From: Bacteroidales bacterium | GTDB taxonomy: Bacteria > Bacteroidota > Bacteroidia > Bacteroidales > Azobacteroidaceae | Direction of reading: 5' to 3' | NCBI GenBank assembly: GCA_020860885.1 | Contig: JAJBTS010000118.1 | Coordinates: forward strand, 1-7,296 | DNA length: 7,296 nucleotides | In this document: positions 1-6,505 of the stretch, one piece after another | Position numbering within the stretch: the first letter of the stretch is position 1 | How the letters are laid out: every line of letters begins with the position of its first letter | Made by a program: the position numbers and the translations under genes | Notes under the pieces: model-generated | What the model saw: only the letters and a program-made list of their open reading frames with translations | What the model was told of the DNA's origin: nothing | The model's database searches: none

Positions 1-348
1 CCTTTAGACCGCCAAGCCGCTCCTAAGTTTTATGCCACTCCTGTTAACTCGGGAAAAGTAACACTGGATGATTTATCGAATCGTATCGCACGCAGTTCTT
101 CACTTACACGGGGAGATATTCTCAATGTACTTAGCAATTTCCTGGATGAAATGCCAGAGTATCTGAAAGATGGTAAGAGTGTACAGTTGGGTGACTTCGG
201 AACTGTCCGTCTTTCTTTTTCTTCGGAAGGAGTCGATACGTTGGAAGAAGTAAATGCCAGCCTGATAAAAAATATCAGAGTTATTTTTACTCCAAATATT
301 AAACTGAAAGAGGAATTGAGGCGCACTCCGTTTGAAGAAGCGAAGTAA
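1..348 (+). CDS. HU-like (HU-HIG type) DNA-binding protein, 3' part
   Basis: The reading frame is open from the first base to the TAA at 346-348, giving 115 residues with the start lying outside the window. The fragment begins PLDRQAAPKFYATPVNSGKV, then reads LDDLSNRIARSSSLTRGDIL and VQLGDFGTVRLSFSSEGV, and ends with VIFTPNIKLKEEL. This order (an N-terminal PKxYA strand, an SxLTRGDIL helix, the LGDFGT turn, a FTPxxxLK strand) is that of the Bacteroidota histone-like proteins carrying the HU-HIG domain. The family resembles HU/IHF and is expected to bind and bend DNA in the nucleoid, but its cellular role is largely uncharacterised and many paralogues occur per genome. Usual length is about 120-165 residues, so only a short N-terminal piece is missing. 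The internal ATG at 151 would remove half the fold and is not the start. The gene converges on the hydrolase gene to its right. Confidence 0.88.
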   Translation, partial: PLDRQAAPKFYATPVNSGKVTLDDLSNRIARSSSLTRGDILNVLSNFLDEMPEYLKDGKSVQLGDFGTVRLSFSSEGVDTLEEVNASLIKNIRVIFTPNIKLKEELRRTPFEEAK

Positions 349-368
349 GAAGAAAAAGTAAAAAGGTT

Positions 369-406
369 TAATCCTCACTTTCTGAGAAATTAGAAAGTGG
401 GGATTA
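369..406. terminator. Bidirectional intrinsic terminator between convergent genes
   Basis: A 15-base-pair stem joins 369-383 (TAATCCTCACTTTCT) to 392-406 (AGAAAGTGGGGATTA), with one T-G wobble and an 8-base loop. On the + strand it is followed by TTTATTTACT. On the - strand it is followed by a T-rich tract (complement of 349-368). It lies 20 bases after the stop of the HU-like gene and 24 bases after the stop of the leftward hydrolase gene, so it can end both transcripts. Confidence 0.85.
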
Positions 407-429
407 TTTATTTACTATCATTTTCCTGT

Positions 430-1269
430 TTACTTAACAGCTCCTATATTGATAATAGCATCCAGAATTACCGGCCAGTCATCCCTATGAATCTGATGTC
501 CTGCACCTTCGAGGGTAATAAGTTTTGAATCCGGAATGGTCTGATGGGTGTACAGCCCATGTTCATACGGAAGTACAGGATCGTCTGTTCCATGAATGAT
601 TGTTACAGGAGCTTTAATTTCTCCCTGCCTTCTCTGATATTGCCCGGCCCCGCCCAGATTGGAGTGGTTGAACATACTTTGTAACGATTCAGTCCGGGCG
701 TTATCAATCAATATCATCTTTTTAGTGCCCTCGTAATCGAATATTCTTCCTGAACCGTTCATCACTTCCCACGCCCTTATCTGGTGGGCAAGTACAGCCT
801 CTTCCTTTGTCCAGTCTACTTTTTCAGCAGATGACCAATATTCAACCATTTGGTTACTCGGTTGAGGCAGTTCGAAGTATTTATCGTCCCACGCACCCGA
901 TGCAATGAAAACAATGAACGATACCCGTTCAGGATGCATTAACGCCACAATATTTGCTACTTTCCCACCCAAAGACATACCGACTAATCCGGCTTTTTCG
1001 ATCCTGAAATAATCGAGTATGGCTACTGCATCCCCGGCAAGTTCATCCATCCCGTATCCGGGTTGTCCGGGAGGATAAGATGTCGATTCGCCTGTATCCC
1101 GCTGGTCGTAGCGTATTACGAACCGGCCACGAGAAGCCAGTTGCTCACAAAAATCGTCTTCCCACCACGTTTTGGACGCAGAGGCTCCCATTATTAAGAG
1201 TATGCAGGAATCGGACTTATTTCCGAAAATATCTACATTCAGTCGTATGTTATTTATTTCTATTATCAT
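430..1269 (-). CDS. Alpha/beta-fold hydrolase, RdmC/esterase-like
   Basis: A 279-residue alpha/beta hydrolase. Numbered from the chosen start, the nucleophile elbow is GMSLGG with Ser99, the acid is Asp230 in HGTDDPVLP, and the base is His258 in GAGHQIH, so the triad is complete and in the normal order. The segment RYDQRDTGEST (about 53-63) is typical of the aclacinomycin methylesterase (RdmC)-like branch. No signal peptide is visible, so it is probably a cytoplasmic serine esterase or hydrolase; the substrate cannot be inferred. The frame extends upstream to an ATG at 1317, adding MLIFRLYACKFKQQNP. I chose the ATG at 1269 because family members begin close to the first beta strand (MIIEINNIRLNVDIFG) and the extra residues look like read-through of a leader region. 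It is the last gene of the leftward block, 105 bases downstream of the GNAT gene, and ends at the bidirectional terminator. Confidence 0.88.
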   Translation of the reverse strand: MIIEINNIRLNVDIFGNKSDSCILLIMGASASKTWWEDDFCEQLASRGRFVIRYDQRDTGESTSYPPGQPGYGMDELAGDAVAILDYFRIEKAGLVGMSLGGKVANIVALMHPERVSFIVFIASGAWDDKYFELPQPSNQMVEYWSSAEKVDWTKEEAVLAHQIRAWEVMNGSGRIFDYEGTKKMILIDNARTESLQSMFNHSNLGGAGQYQRRQGEIKAPVTIIHGTDDPVLPYEHGLYTHQTIPDSKLITLEGAGHQIHRDDWPVILDAIINIGAVK

Positions 1270-1322
1270 AGGATTCTGTTGTTTGAATTTGCACGCATAA
1301 AGCCTAAAAATAAGCATGCCAT
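1266..1322 (-). CDS. Possible 18-residue leader ORF upstream of the hydrolase
   Basis: A short ATG frame (MACLFLGFMRANSNNRIL) whose TGA stop overlaps the chosen ATG of the hydrolase as ATGA. A strong AAAGGAG sequence (complement of 1336-1342) lies 13 bases before its ATG, which is longer than the ideal spacing. The overlap would suit translational coupling. There is no homology argument, and such a short frame can arise by chance. An alternative is that the AAAGGAG serves no start and the hydrolase simply begins at 1269 or 1317. Confidence 0.2.
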   Translation of the reverse strand: MACLFLGFMRANSNNRIL

Positions 1323-1374
1323 AGTTATTGCGTATCTCCTTTGTATTTACAGTGTTTTTACCATTTCAAACTGT

Positions 1375-2196
1375 TTACCCGCCGGCCTGATATTTTTTTG
1401 ATTTAAGAAATTCTGTTATCGATGTACAGCGGATATCCGTATTCACGAATTTAATACCTTCGTTTTTGTTTAGTCGAAGCATCTCATTCAGAAGCAATGA
1501 AGCAATGCCTCTCCTTCTGTTCCTTTTATCTACCCCTATCTGAGTAACATCTCCCGCCACCGGTTCGAATACACAGTAGCCGACAAGCATGTCGCGGGAA
1601 AAAACACCCAGCGTGATAAACTTTTCAGGCGACCGCTGTATGGATTCAAAGCTGTTCTGCCACGACGGATAAAAATCCCAGAAGTCAGCAATGGAAGTAT
1701 ATTTTTCTATATCTATCTCCTGTACTATATAATCGTCTGAAATCCTGATCTCGTTTTTTACCTCGGTTGTCTTTGCCCGGAAATAATAAAATTCGCGGGC
1801 AACTTCAAAACCAATTTTCCGATATACCGAAACGGCTCCCGTATTGTGTTGCAAGACTTCCAGAAGATATTGCCCAATACCCGCTTCTCTAAGATACGGC
1901 AGAGATTCTTCAAATACCTGAGTTGCCATTCCTCGTCCTCTGTAATCCTTTAATGTTCCGGTTCCGGTGTCGTATGCCATGCGTACTCCTTCAAAATCTC
2001 CTATTCCGTTGCAGGTAAAAGATACTATTTTACCCTTGTCAAAAGCAGCGAAAGAGAGATTGGGATTAAAACCGCGCCTTTGCGTCATGGTGCGAAATTC
2101 TTCTTTATCCAGTTGTAATTCATAATCTGCAAAAGCCTGGTTAAACGCTTCGAAGATTGTATTAAAGCCGATGCCTGCCAAAGATTTAATTTCCAT
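1375..2196 (-). CDS. Tandem-domain GNAT N-acetyltransferase (C-terminus probably frameshifted)
   Basis: Two GNAT domains in one 273-residue chain. In domain 1 (about 1-140) the acetyl-CoA pyrophosphate-binding loop is RGRGMA (86-91), followed by LLEVLQHNTGAVSVYRKIGF, the usual motif B region. In domain 2 (about 155-273) the loop is RRRGIA (227-232) and the motif B region is VNTDIRCTSITEFLKSKKY. Family members transfer an acetyl group from acetyl-CoA to an amine; the acceptor here is unknown. The chain stops at KKYQAGG, just where domain 1 continues with a final strand (EVAREFYYFRA). One base fewer in the G-run at 1378-1380 lets the frame continue as KQFEMVKTL to a TAA at 1347-1349. That gives 282 residues and a typical GNAT ending (see findings). 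It starts 15 bases after the rarD-like gene, so the two are likely co-transcribed. Confidence 0.87.
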   Translation of the reverse strand: MEIKSLAGIGFNTIFEAFNQAFADYELQLDKEEFRTMTQRRGFNPNLSFAAFDKGKIVSFTCNGIGDFEGVRMAYDTGTGTLKDYRGRGMATQVFEESLPYLREAGIGQYLLEVLQHNTGAVSVYRKIGFEVAREFYYFRAKTTEVKNEIRISDDYIVQEIDIEKYTSIADFWDFYPSWQNSFESIQRSPEKFITLGVFSRDMLVGYCVFEPVAGDVTQIGVDKRNRRRGIASLLLNEMLRLNKNEGIKFVNTDIRCTSITEFLKSKKYQAGG

Positions 2197-2211
2197 ATTC
2201 CGTACGTTTTA

Positions 2212-3117
2212 TTATTTAGCTATTGTTACTTTTTTACCTTTAAGAATACTGATCGTGTAAAATATCAATCCGGCCCAGACAAAAGCAAAGCATATAAAAT
2301 ATTCTATACCGAAAGTTTCACCATAAACAAATATTCCAAGAAGCAGTTGCAGTGTCGGAGACAAATACTGAATAAAACCCATTGTAGATAAAGGAATAAC
2401 CTGCGCAGACTTTCCGAACCAATAAAGCGGGATCGCTGTTACAATACCACTTACCAACAATAATACACTTGTTATTGCGGACGAAGGGAAAAAAGGCGTT
2501 GCCGGATTGCTTCCCGCAGTATAAAATAAAAATGCCAACGCAAACGGAAAAACCATCATCGTTTCTACCGTAAGTGCAGGCATAGATTCCAGATTGGCTT
2601 TCTTTTTCAGCAATCCATACAAACCAAAAGTAATAGCAAGCGCTAAGGATACCCATGGAAAGCTACCGTAGCTAATGGTAAAATACACCACGCCGATGAG
2701 AGCCAGCACAACGGCTATTTTTTGCAGGATAGCCAGGCGTTCTTTCAAAAATACATACCCTAAAAATACGTTTACCAACGGATTGATGTAATAGCCTAAG
2801 CCTGCCTCAATAATATGATTACTCGCGACTGCATAGATATAGATACCCCAGTTGGCACTAATTACAAAGCCTGCCAAACCGAGCCGGAACAAAAGTTTGG
2901 GTTGCTTTATATAACTGATAAATGTTTGCCGGTTAGTGAGTAGTACCCATACAAGCAGAAAGGCAAACGACCATACGATGCGATGAGCCAGCACATTTAC
3001 AGCGGGCACGCCTGTTATAGACTTCCAGAAAACAGGAAAAAGTCCCCAGGCTACATAACATACCACGGCATAGAGAATACCCTGGTTATAACTTAGTTTT
3101 TTAGAATTCAACGACAT
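2212..3117 (-). CDS. rarD: RarD-type EamA/DMT-superfamily transporter
   Basis: A 301-residue inner-membrane protein with about ten hydrophobic segments and two EamA repeats. It shows the signature segments of RarD: HRIVWSF (about 45-51), NWGIYIYAVASNHIIEAGLG, YYINPLVNVFLGYVFLKERL, YGLLKKK, VETMMVFP, and GIVTAIPLYWFGKSAQ followed by LSTMGFIQYLSPTLQLLLG and YGE. Length and motif order match E. coli RarD (about 296 residues). RarD was named for a link to chloramphenicol resistance, but its substrate is not firmly established, so transport of a small metabolite or drug is inferred from family only. The start ATG at 3115-3117 gives the normal short cytoplasmic N-terminus. It follows the beta-lactamase gene by 73 bases and precedes the GNAT gene by 15. 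I found no clear -7 motif or terminator in the upstream gap, so read-through from the beta-lactamase gene is possible. Confidence 0.93.
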   Translation of the reverse strand: MSLNSKKLSYNQGILYAVVCYVAWGLFPVFWKSITGVPAVNVLAHRIVWSFAFLLVWVLLTNRQTFISYIKQPKLLFRLGLAGFVISANWGIYIYAVASNHIIEAGLGYYINPLVNVFLGYVFLKERLAILQKIAVVLALIGVVYFTISYGSFPWVSLALAITFGLYGLLKKKANLESMPALTVETMMVFPFALAFLFYTAGSNPATPFFPSSAITSVLLLVSGIVTAIPLYWFGKSAQVIPLSTMGFIQYLSPTLQLLLGIFVYGETFGIEYFICFAFVWAGLIFYTISILKGKKVTIAK

Positions 3118-3190
3118 TTTTTGTTTACAATTTGAGCGGACGAACAGAATTTTTTGCCTATACCGCTATTAACCATCTTACATTAATTAT

Positions 3191-4015
3191 TTAGTCAGGG
3201 GTACTTTCATTTATTAATTTTAATGAAAGGATATCTTTAGTCAGGTCTATTCTGATGTGGCCGAATTGCGTCTTATTTGTTTGATCGGAAGGTTCAATGT
3301 TTGTTGCAAAGAAATAAACATTGTCCTCCGTTTCAAAATATCCGACAAACCAGCCTATATCTTTTCCCTGTGTTTCCGACCATCCGGTTTTAGCACTTAA
3401 CGCATAATCCTCTGTTTTCTCCAGAAGCATGATTTGTTTCACATGATCCATTGTTTCTTTTTTCAACGGAAGTTCTCCATTGTATAATTTATACAGGAAG
3501 TAGATTTGCTGATACTGGGTTATTTGCGAATTTCCTTCTAACCAAAATTTATCCAAATTATCAGGATAAATATCCATCTCTCCAAAATGAAGCAACCGTA
3601 CATATTCCTTCATTCTTTCCAGCCCAATACTCTGGGCAATATCCTGATAGATGGGGACATTGGAAACTTGAAAGGCCTGCCCGATACTCATATCCGATTC
3701 CCAACCAGGATTACTTTTCTTTTCACCATCCCACCGAAAGATGCTATCCGCAGTAATGACACCTGCCTCCAAGGCGATCAGTGTATTTGGAATTTTGAAG
3801 GTGGAAGCCGGGATAAATCCGGTGTTACATCGTTCCAGATTATAGCCGGAATATTCATTTTCATTTTGATCGTATATCAGGATGGAACCATTGACCTTAT
3901 ATTTTTGAAATACTTGTTCGGCATTTTCCATTTCAACGGGCTTTTCCGCAAAACACACGGCAATGTTCGCAAATAACAACAGGATAACCCCAAGAGTGTA
4001 AATCGATAATTTCAT
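3191..4015 (-). CDS. Class D (OXA-type) serine beta-lactamase
   Basis: A 274-residue secreted enzyme expected to hydrolyse beta-lactams in the periplasm. Residues 1-23 form a signal peptide (KLS, then a hydrophobic core, cleavage probably after CFA). The class D motifs are all present in order: STFK at 71-74 (nucleophile Ser71; Lys74 is the residue carboxylated in this class), SNV at 118-120 (SxV), FGE at 144-146 in place of the usual YGN/FGN, WLEG with Trp158 (the tryptophan that stabilises the carboxylated lysine), and KTG at 209-211 followed by WS. The segments ASTFKIPN, FRWDG and DKFWLEG give an OXA-10-like pattern. It might alternatively be a penicillin-sensor domain, but the complete motif set and soluble single-domain length favour an enzyme. 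No blaR/blaI-type regulator gene is adjacent. It has its own likely promoter just upstream. I cannot assign an OXA number or a spectrum. Confidence 0.93.
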   Translation of the reverse strand: MKLSIYTLGVILLLFANIAVCFAEKPVEMENAEQVFQKYKVNGSILIYDQNENEYSGYNLERCNTGFIPASTFKIPNTLIALEAGVITADSIFRWDGEKKSNPGWESDMSIGQAFQVSNVPIYQDIAQSIGLERMKEYVRLLHFGEMDIYPDNLDKFWLEGNSQITQYQQIYFLYKLYNGELPLKKETMDHVKQIMLLEKTEDYALSAKTGWSETQGKDIGWFVGYFETEDNVYFFATNIEPSDQTNKTQFGHIRIDLTKDILSLKLINESTPD

Positions 4016-4025
4016 TATTAAAGTA

Positions 4026-4039
4026 AATTATATATAATT
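4026..4039. repeat. 14-base perfect palindrome ahead of the beta-lactamase gene
   Basis: AATTATATATAATT is identical to its reverse complement and ends 10 bases before the beta-lactamase start codon, inside the presumed 5' untranslated region. It could be an operator, but A+T-only palindromes arise readily in AT-rich gaps. Confidence 0.3.
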
Positions 4040-4076
4040 CAGCCATTACCTACGGTTAATTCTTACTTTCGGCATA

Positions 4077-4084
4077 CAAAGATA
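4077..4084 (-). promoter_or_regulatory. Likely -7 promoter element (TATCTTTG) for the beta-lactamase gene
   Basis: On the - strand the bases read TATCTTTG, an exact match to the Bacteroidota -7 consensus TAnnTTTG, with its end 62 bases before the ATG. No clear -33 TTTG element is visible at the expected distance upstream. Its position between the MATE stop and the beta-lactamase start suggests independent transcription of the latter. Confidence 0.5.
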
Positions 4085-4099
4085 GATGTTTCTTAGAGA

Positions 4100-4720
4100 T
4101 TAGTTCGCTTTAAAAGGGTTGTTCTCCCACTTCCTGATAACTTTCCGTAGCAAATAAAAACTTATAATTGCGGTAAAGAGTTCTGCAACAGCTACAGTCA
4201 TCCAAACGCCATTTGTTCCGAATATGAGCGGTAGTATCGTGATACCAATCACAATAAAAACCAACCCGCGGCAGGAAGAGATCACCAATGACCATTTTGC
4301 ATTGTCGAGCGCAGTAAAGAAACTGGCGCTGAAAATATTAAACCCGTTCAGCAGGAAAGCAAATCCCATGATACGCGACCCGTGAACAGCCATATCGATC
4401 ACCTGTTGTGAAGAATTATCCAGAAATATGGAGAAAGCATATTCTCCGAAACTCCATAAAAGAATAAGAAATACAACACCGATAATAAAGTTGGATCTGA
4501 CGACCACTTTCAACGCCTGACGGACACGTTGCCATAAATTCGCTCCATAGTTGAAACTAATTACCGGAATAGCCCCATCGGATACACCCAGAAGAATACT
4601 CGTTCCGATAAATATGATGTAATTGGTCACGGCAAATGCAGCTACGCCTTCTTTACCTGCATACTTCAAAAAAGTCAGATTGAAAAGAATGATGGTAACA
4701 CCCATGGCAATCTCATTCAC
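4100..4720 (-). CDS. C-terminal half of the interrupted MATE transporter
   Basis: Helices 7-12 of the MATE fold: an NEIAMGVTIILFNLTF helix, DGAIPVISFNYGA, and FTALDNAKWS, ending in a charged tail (RKWENNPFKAN). The frame can begin at a GTG at 4720, but that codon aligns to an internal Val (EGVNEIAMG) of intact relatives, and no Shine-Dalgarno-backed start is evident. Independent expression is therefore doubtful. The frame actually extends upstream to the A-run at 4778-4784. Confidence 0.75.
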   Translation of the reverse strand: MNEIAMGVTIILFNLTFLKYAGKEGVAAFAVTNYIIFIGTSILLGVSDGAIPVISFNYGANLWQRVRQALKVVVRSNFIIGVVFLILLWSFGEYAFSIFLDNSSQQVIDMAVHGSRIMGFAFLLNGFNIFSASFFTALDNAKWSLVISSCRGLVFIVIGITILPLIFGTNGVWMTVAVAELFTAIISFYLLRKVIRKWENNPFKAN

Positions 4721-4736
4721 TCCTTCCGAAGAACCG

Positions 4737-5477
4737 TTATAAAATATCCGTCCTAATAGGGACCAACTGAATTTTCCTTTTTTTATCTTTCAGGTTCGAA
4801 TCAGACCACAACTGTTTCCATACGACGCATCCCGAAATAATGCATCCTGTTAATATCGAAACCCCGGTCGCCAGGCCCACACCAAATGTTCCCAAACCCA
4901 ACTGGGTAACGAAAAGAATACTTAGCAGAATATTTAGTAAGATAGATGACACTATCATAATCATTGAAAAGCGCGGATGCCCTAATGTTTTAAGAGTATA
5001 ATCCAGGAAAATGAAACAAAGACTGGCTGCCATAAACGGCATCAAACCTCGCATATAGTTAAGTGAACCATCCAGCAAATCTCCTTCGGCTCCCAGGAAT
5101 CCGGCCAATTGGCGCGGGAAGAGATTAAAGATCAGTGCGATTATAATAGCATATGCAATAATGGAAACAGCCCCGGTTTTCAGTGCGGTTTTGAATTTCA
5201 CATAATCCTTCGCTCCCATCGCGATACTCATTTGTGCCTGTGCACCTATACCCAGAATCAGGGCAATCGAGCTGGGAATGGTATAAGCCGGAAGAATAAG
5301 GCTGACACTAGCAAGTGCATCGGCTCCGAGATAATTACCGACAATGATACCGTCGATAATGGATTGCACACTGAAAAAGACCAATGCAATAGCTCCGGGA
5401 ATGGAATATCGTGCAATCAGCGAGCCCACTTTATCTGTGGCAAGCCGATTCTCTGTATTTTGATGATTATTATTCAT
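4737..5477 (-). CDS. N-terminal half of the interrupted MATE transporter
   Basis: This frame has 246 codons. Residues about 20-230 carry the first six membrane segments, with family-typical patterns such as PGAIALVFFSVQSIIDGIIV (helix 1), GIGAQAQMSIAMGAKD and KTLGHPRFSM. The last 13 residues (RKIQLVPIRTDIL) are a frameshift tail that does not resemble the family. Alone it is half a transporter and is unlikely to be functional. Confidence 0.8.
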   Translation of the reverse strand: MNNNHQNTENRLATDKVGSLIARYSIPGAIALVFFSVQSIIDGIIVGNYLGADALASVSLILPAYTIPSSIALILGIGAQAQMSIAMGAKDYVKFKTALKTGAVSIIAYAIIIALIFNLFPRQLAGFLGAEGDLLDGSLNYMRGLMPFMAASLCFIFLDYTLKTLGHPRFSMIMIVSSILLNILLSILFVTQLGLGTFGVGLATGVSILTGCIISGCVVWKQLWSDSNLKDKKRKIQLVPIRTDIL

Positions 5478-5481
5478 TGAA

Positions 5482-6390
5482 TTACTCTATCTTTTTTAAT
5501 TCGACCTTCGATTTACTTTGTGTTACTATATATACGCCTGCAAAAATAAGAAGGGAAGCAAAAGCTTTGGTCCATCCGAATGTTCCGACACCTACCAGAA
5601 CGGAAACAGCAATGCCCACAACAGGCTGCACATAATTGTACATGCTTACCACAGTAGGACGAAGGGTCTTCTGCCCGGTCATTATCAATAAATAAGCAAA
5701 GAAAGTCCCGAATAAAACCACATAAGAAACCTCTAACCACACATCTATTCCGAAAGACCGGGACATCATATCCGACAAATCATTCAATGAAAATGGGATG
5801 AAGCATAGAGATGCAAAAGTGAACATCCATTTCATCAGAGTAAAAACATGATAACGGGATATAAGTCCCTTGAAAATTATCAGATAACAGGCAAAGCTGG
5901 TTTGAGCCATCAGGCAAAGTATATCTCCCCAGATATTGCCGGAAATTTCCAACCTGCTGTGATTACCCAATATAAGAATCAGTGATCCGGCAGCACCCAT
6001 GATGACTCCTAAAATATTCTTAGAGGTCATCGGTTCTCTCAAAAATAAAGCTGACAAGATCAGGGTGATAATGGGTAAAGAGGTAGTAATAATACTGGCG
6101 TCTACCGGAGAAGTAAGAGATAACCCGAATATGAATAACCCCTGATTGAAAACAATACTTAATAATCCGGCAAAGAATAACAATAAATAATCTCGTTTAC
6201 AAACTTTTTCTTTGGGTGCAAACAGCGATGCGATCCAAAAACAGATGGCAGCTCCTACCATACGTATAGAACTTAAGGATAAACTTGTAATTCCCGCATC
6301 CATAACCAACTTTCCAATGGGCGACATCAGTCCCCACATACTTCCTGCTCCTAATAATGCAAGATGGGCTTTAATAATTTTATTTTTCAT
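5482..6390 (-). CDS. EamA/DMT-superfamily transporter
   Basis: A 302-residue inner-membrane protein with about ten hydrophobic segments in two EamA repeats. Repeat 1 runs from HLALLGAGSMWGLMSPIGKL to LREPMTSKNILGVIMGAAG. Repeat 2 runs from GDILCLMAQTSFACYLIIFK to LRPTVVSMYNYVQPVVGIAV and GWTKAFASLLIFAGVYIV. The superfamily exports amino acids, metabolites or drugs; the substrate is unknown. It is a different DMT branch from the RarD-type protein. The frame extends to an ATG at 6447 (adding MCRYFRKILKGILSFLKKS). I chose the ATG at 6390 because the likely -7 promoter element lies at 6445-6452, which would place the longer start at or before the transcription start, and because MKNKIIKAHLALLGAG is a normal family N-terminus. 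It ends 4 bases before the MATE start, so the pair is probably one operon of two exporters. Confidence 0.9.
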   Translation of the reverse strand: MKNKIIKAHLALLGAGSMWGLMSPIGKLVMDAGITSLSLSSIRMVGAAICFWIASLFAPKEKVCKRDYLLLFFAGLLSIVFNQGLFIFGLSLTSPVDASIITTSLPIITLILSALFLREPMTSKNILGVIMGAAGSLILILGNHSRLEISGNIWGDILCLMAQTSFACYLIIFKGLISRYHVFTLMKWMFTFASLCFIPFSLNDLSDMMSRSFGIDVWLEVSYVVLFGTFFAYLLIMTGQKTLRPTVVSMYNYVQPVVGIAVSVLVGVGTFGWTKAFASLLIFAGVYIVTQSKSKVELKKIE

Positions 6391-6444
6391 ACTCTTTTTG
6401 AGAAAAGACAGGATTCCTTTCAGGATCTTTCTAAAATAACGGCA

Positions 6445-6452
6445 CAAAAGTA
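6445..6452 (-). promoter_or_regulatory. Likely -7 promoter element (TACTTTTG) for the EamA-MATE pair
   Basis: Reading TACTTTTG on the - strand, this matches TAnnTTTG exactly. Its end is 55 bases before the chosen EamA start codon, and it sits just downstream of the upstream gene's terminator. No clear -33 motif is seen. It helps to reject the longer EamA start at 6447. Confidence 0.5.
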
Positions 6453-6457
6453 AGCAT

Positions 6458-6492
6458 AAAAAAAGACCTGAGAATACTTCTTCCCGGTCTTT
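6458..6492 (-). terminator. Intrinsic terminator after the YdeI-family gene
   Basis: On the - strand, AAAGACC (6492-6486) pairs with GGTCTTT (6468-6462). The space between can form a further short GAGAA/TTCTT stem (6470-6474 with 6478-6482). The right arm runs into an uninterrupted T7 tract (complement of 6458-6464). It lies about 110 bases after the YdeI-family stop and just before the EamA promoter element, cleanly separating the two units. Confidence 0.6.
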
Positions 6493-6505
6493 CTAAAAAT
6501 TAATA

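Larger units (their letters stand above)
4100..5477 (-). pseudogene. MATE-family multidrug/cation efflux transporter, interrupted by a frameshift
   Basis: Two adjoining frames together encode one MATE transporter, an inner-membrane 12-helix antiporter family exporting cationic drugs in exchange for Na+ or H+. The N-terminal half (from the ATG at 5477) is in frame to KDKK (residue 233), then gains 13 foreign residues and stops at 4737. The run of seven A's at 4778-4784 (T on the + strand) is the slip point. With one A fewer, the frame continues GKFSWSLLGRIFYNGSSEG into the C-terminal half and stops at 4100. The restored protein is 458 residues, a normal MATE length, with the linker, EGVNEIAMG and the sequence after it all as expected for the family. 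As written, the gene should not give a full transporter unless slippage occurs on the A-run. It starts only 4 bases after the EamA gene, so the two are probably co-transcribed. Confidence 0.85.

Noticed and set aside
3135..3167. Inverted repeat AGCGG...CCGCT between the beta-lactamase and rarD-like genes as a terminator
   Set aside because: Only a 5-base stem with a 23-base loop and no T-tract directly after the arm.
4771..4790. Programmed -1 ribosomal frameshift at A AAA AAG in the MATE gene
   Set aside because: The heptamer is not in the incoming reading frame, and the needed shift is +1, so a classical -1 site does not join the halves.
6391..6447. N-terminal extension of the EamA transporter to the ATG at 6447
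   Set aside because: It overlaps the likely -7 promoter element, and the added basic residues are not typical of the family.
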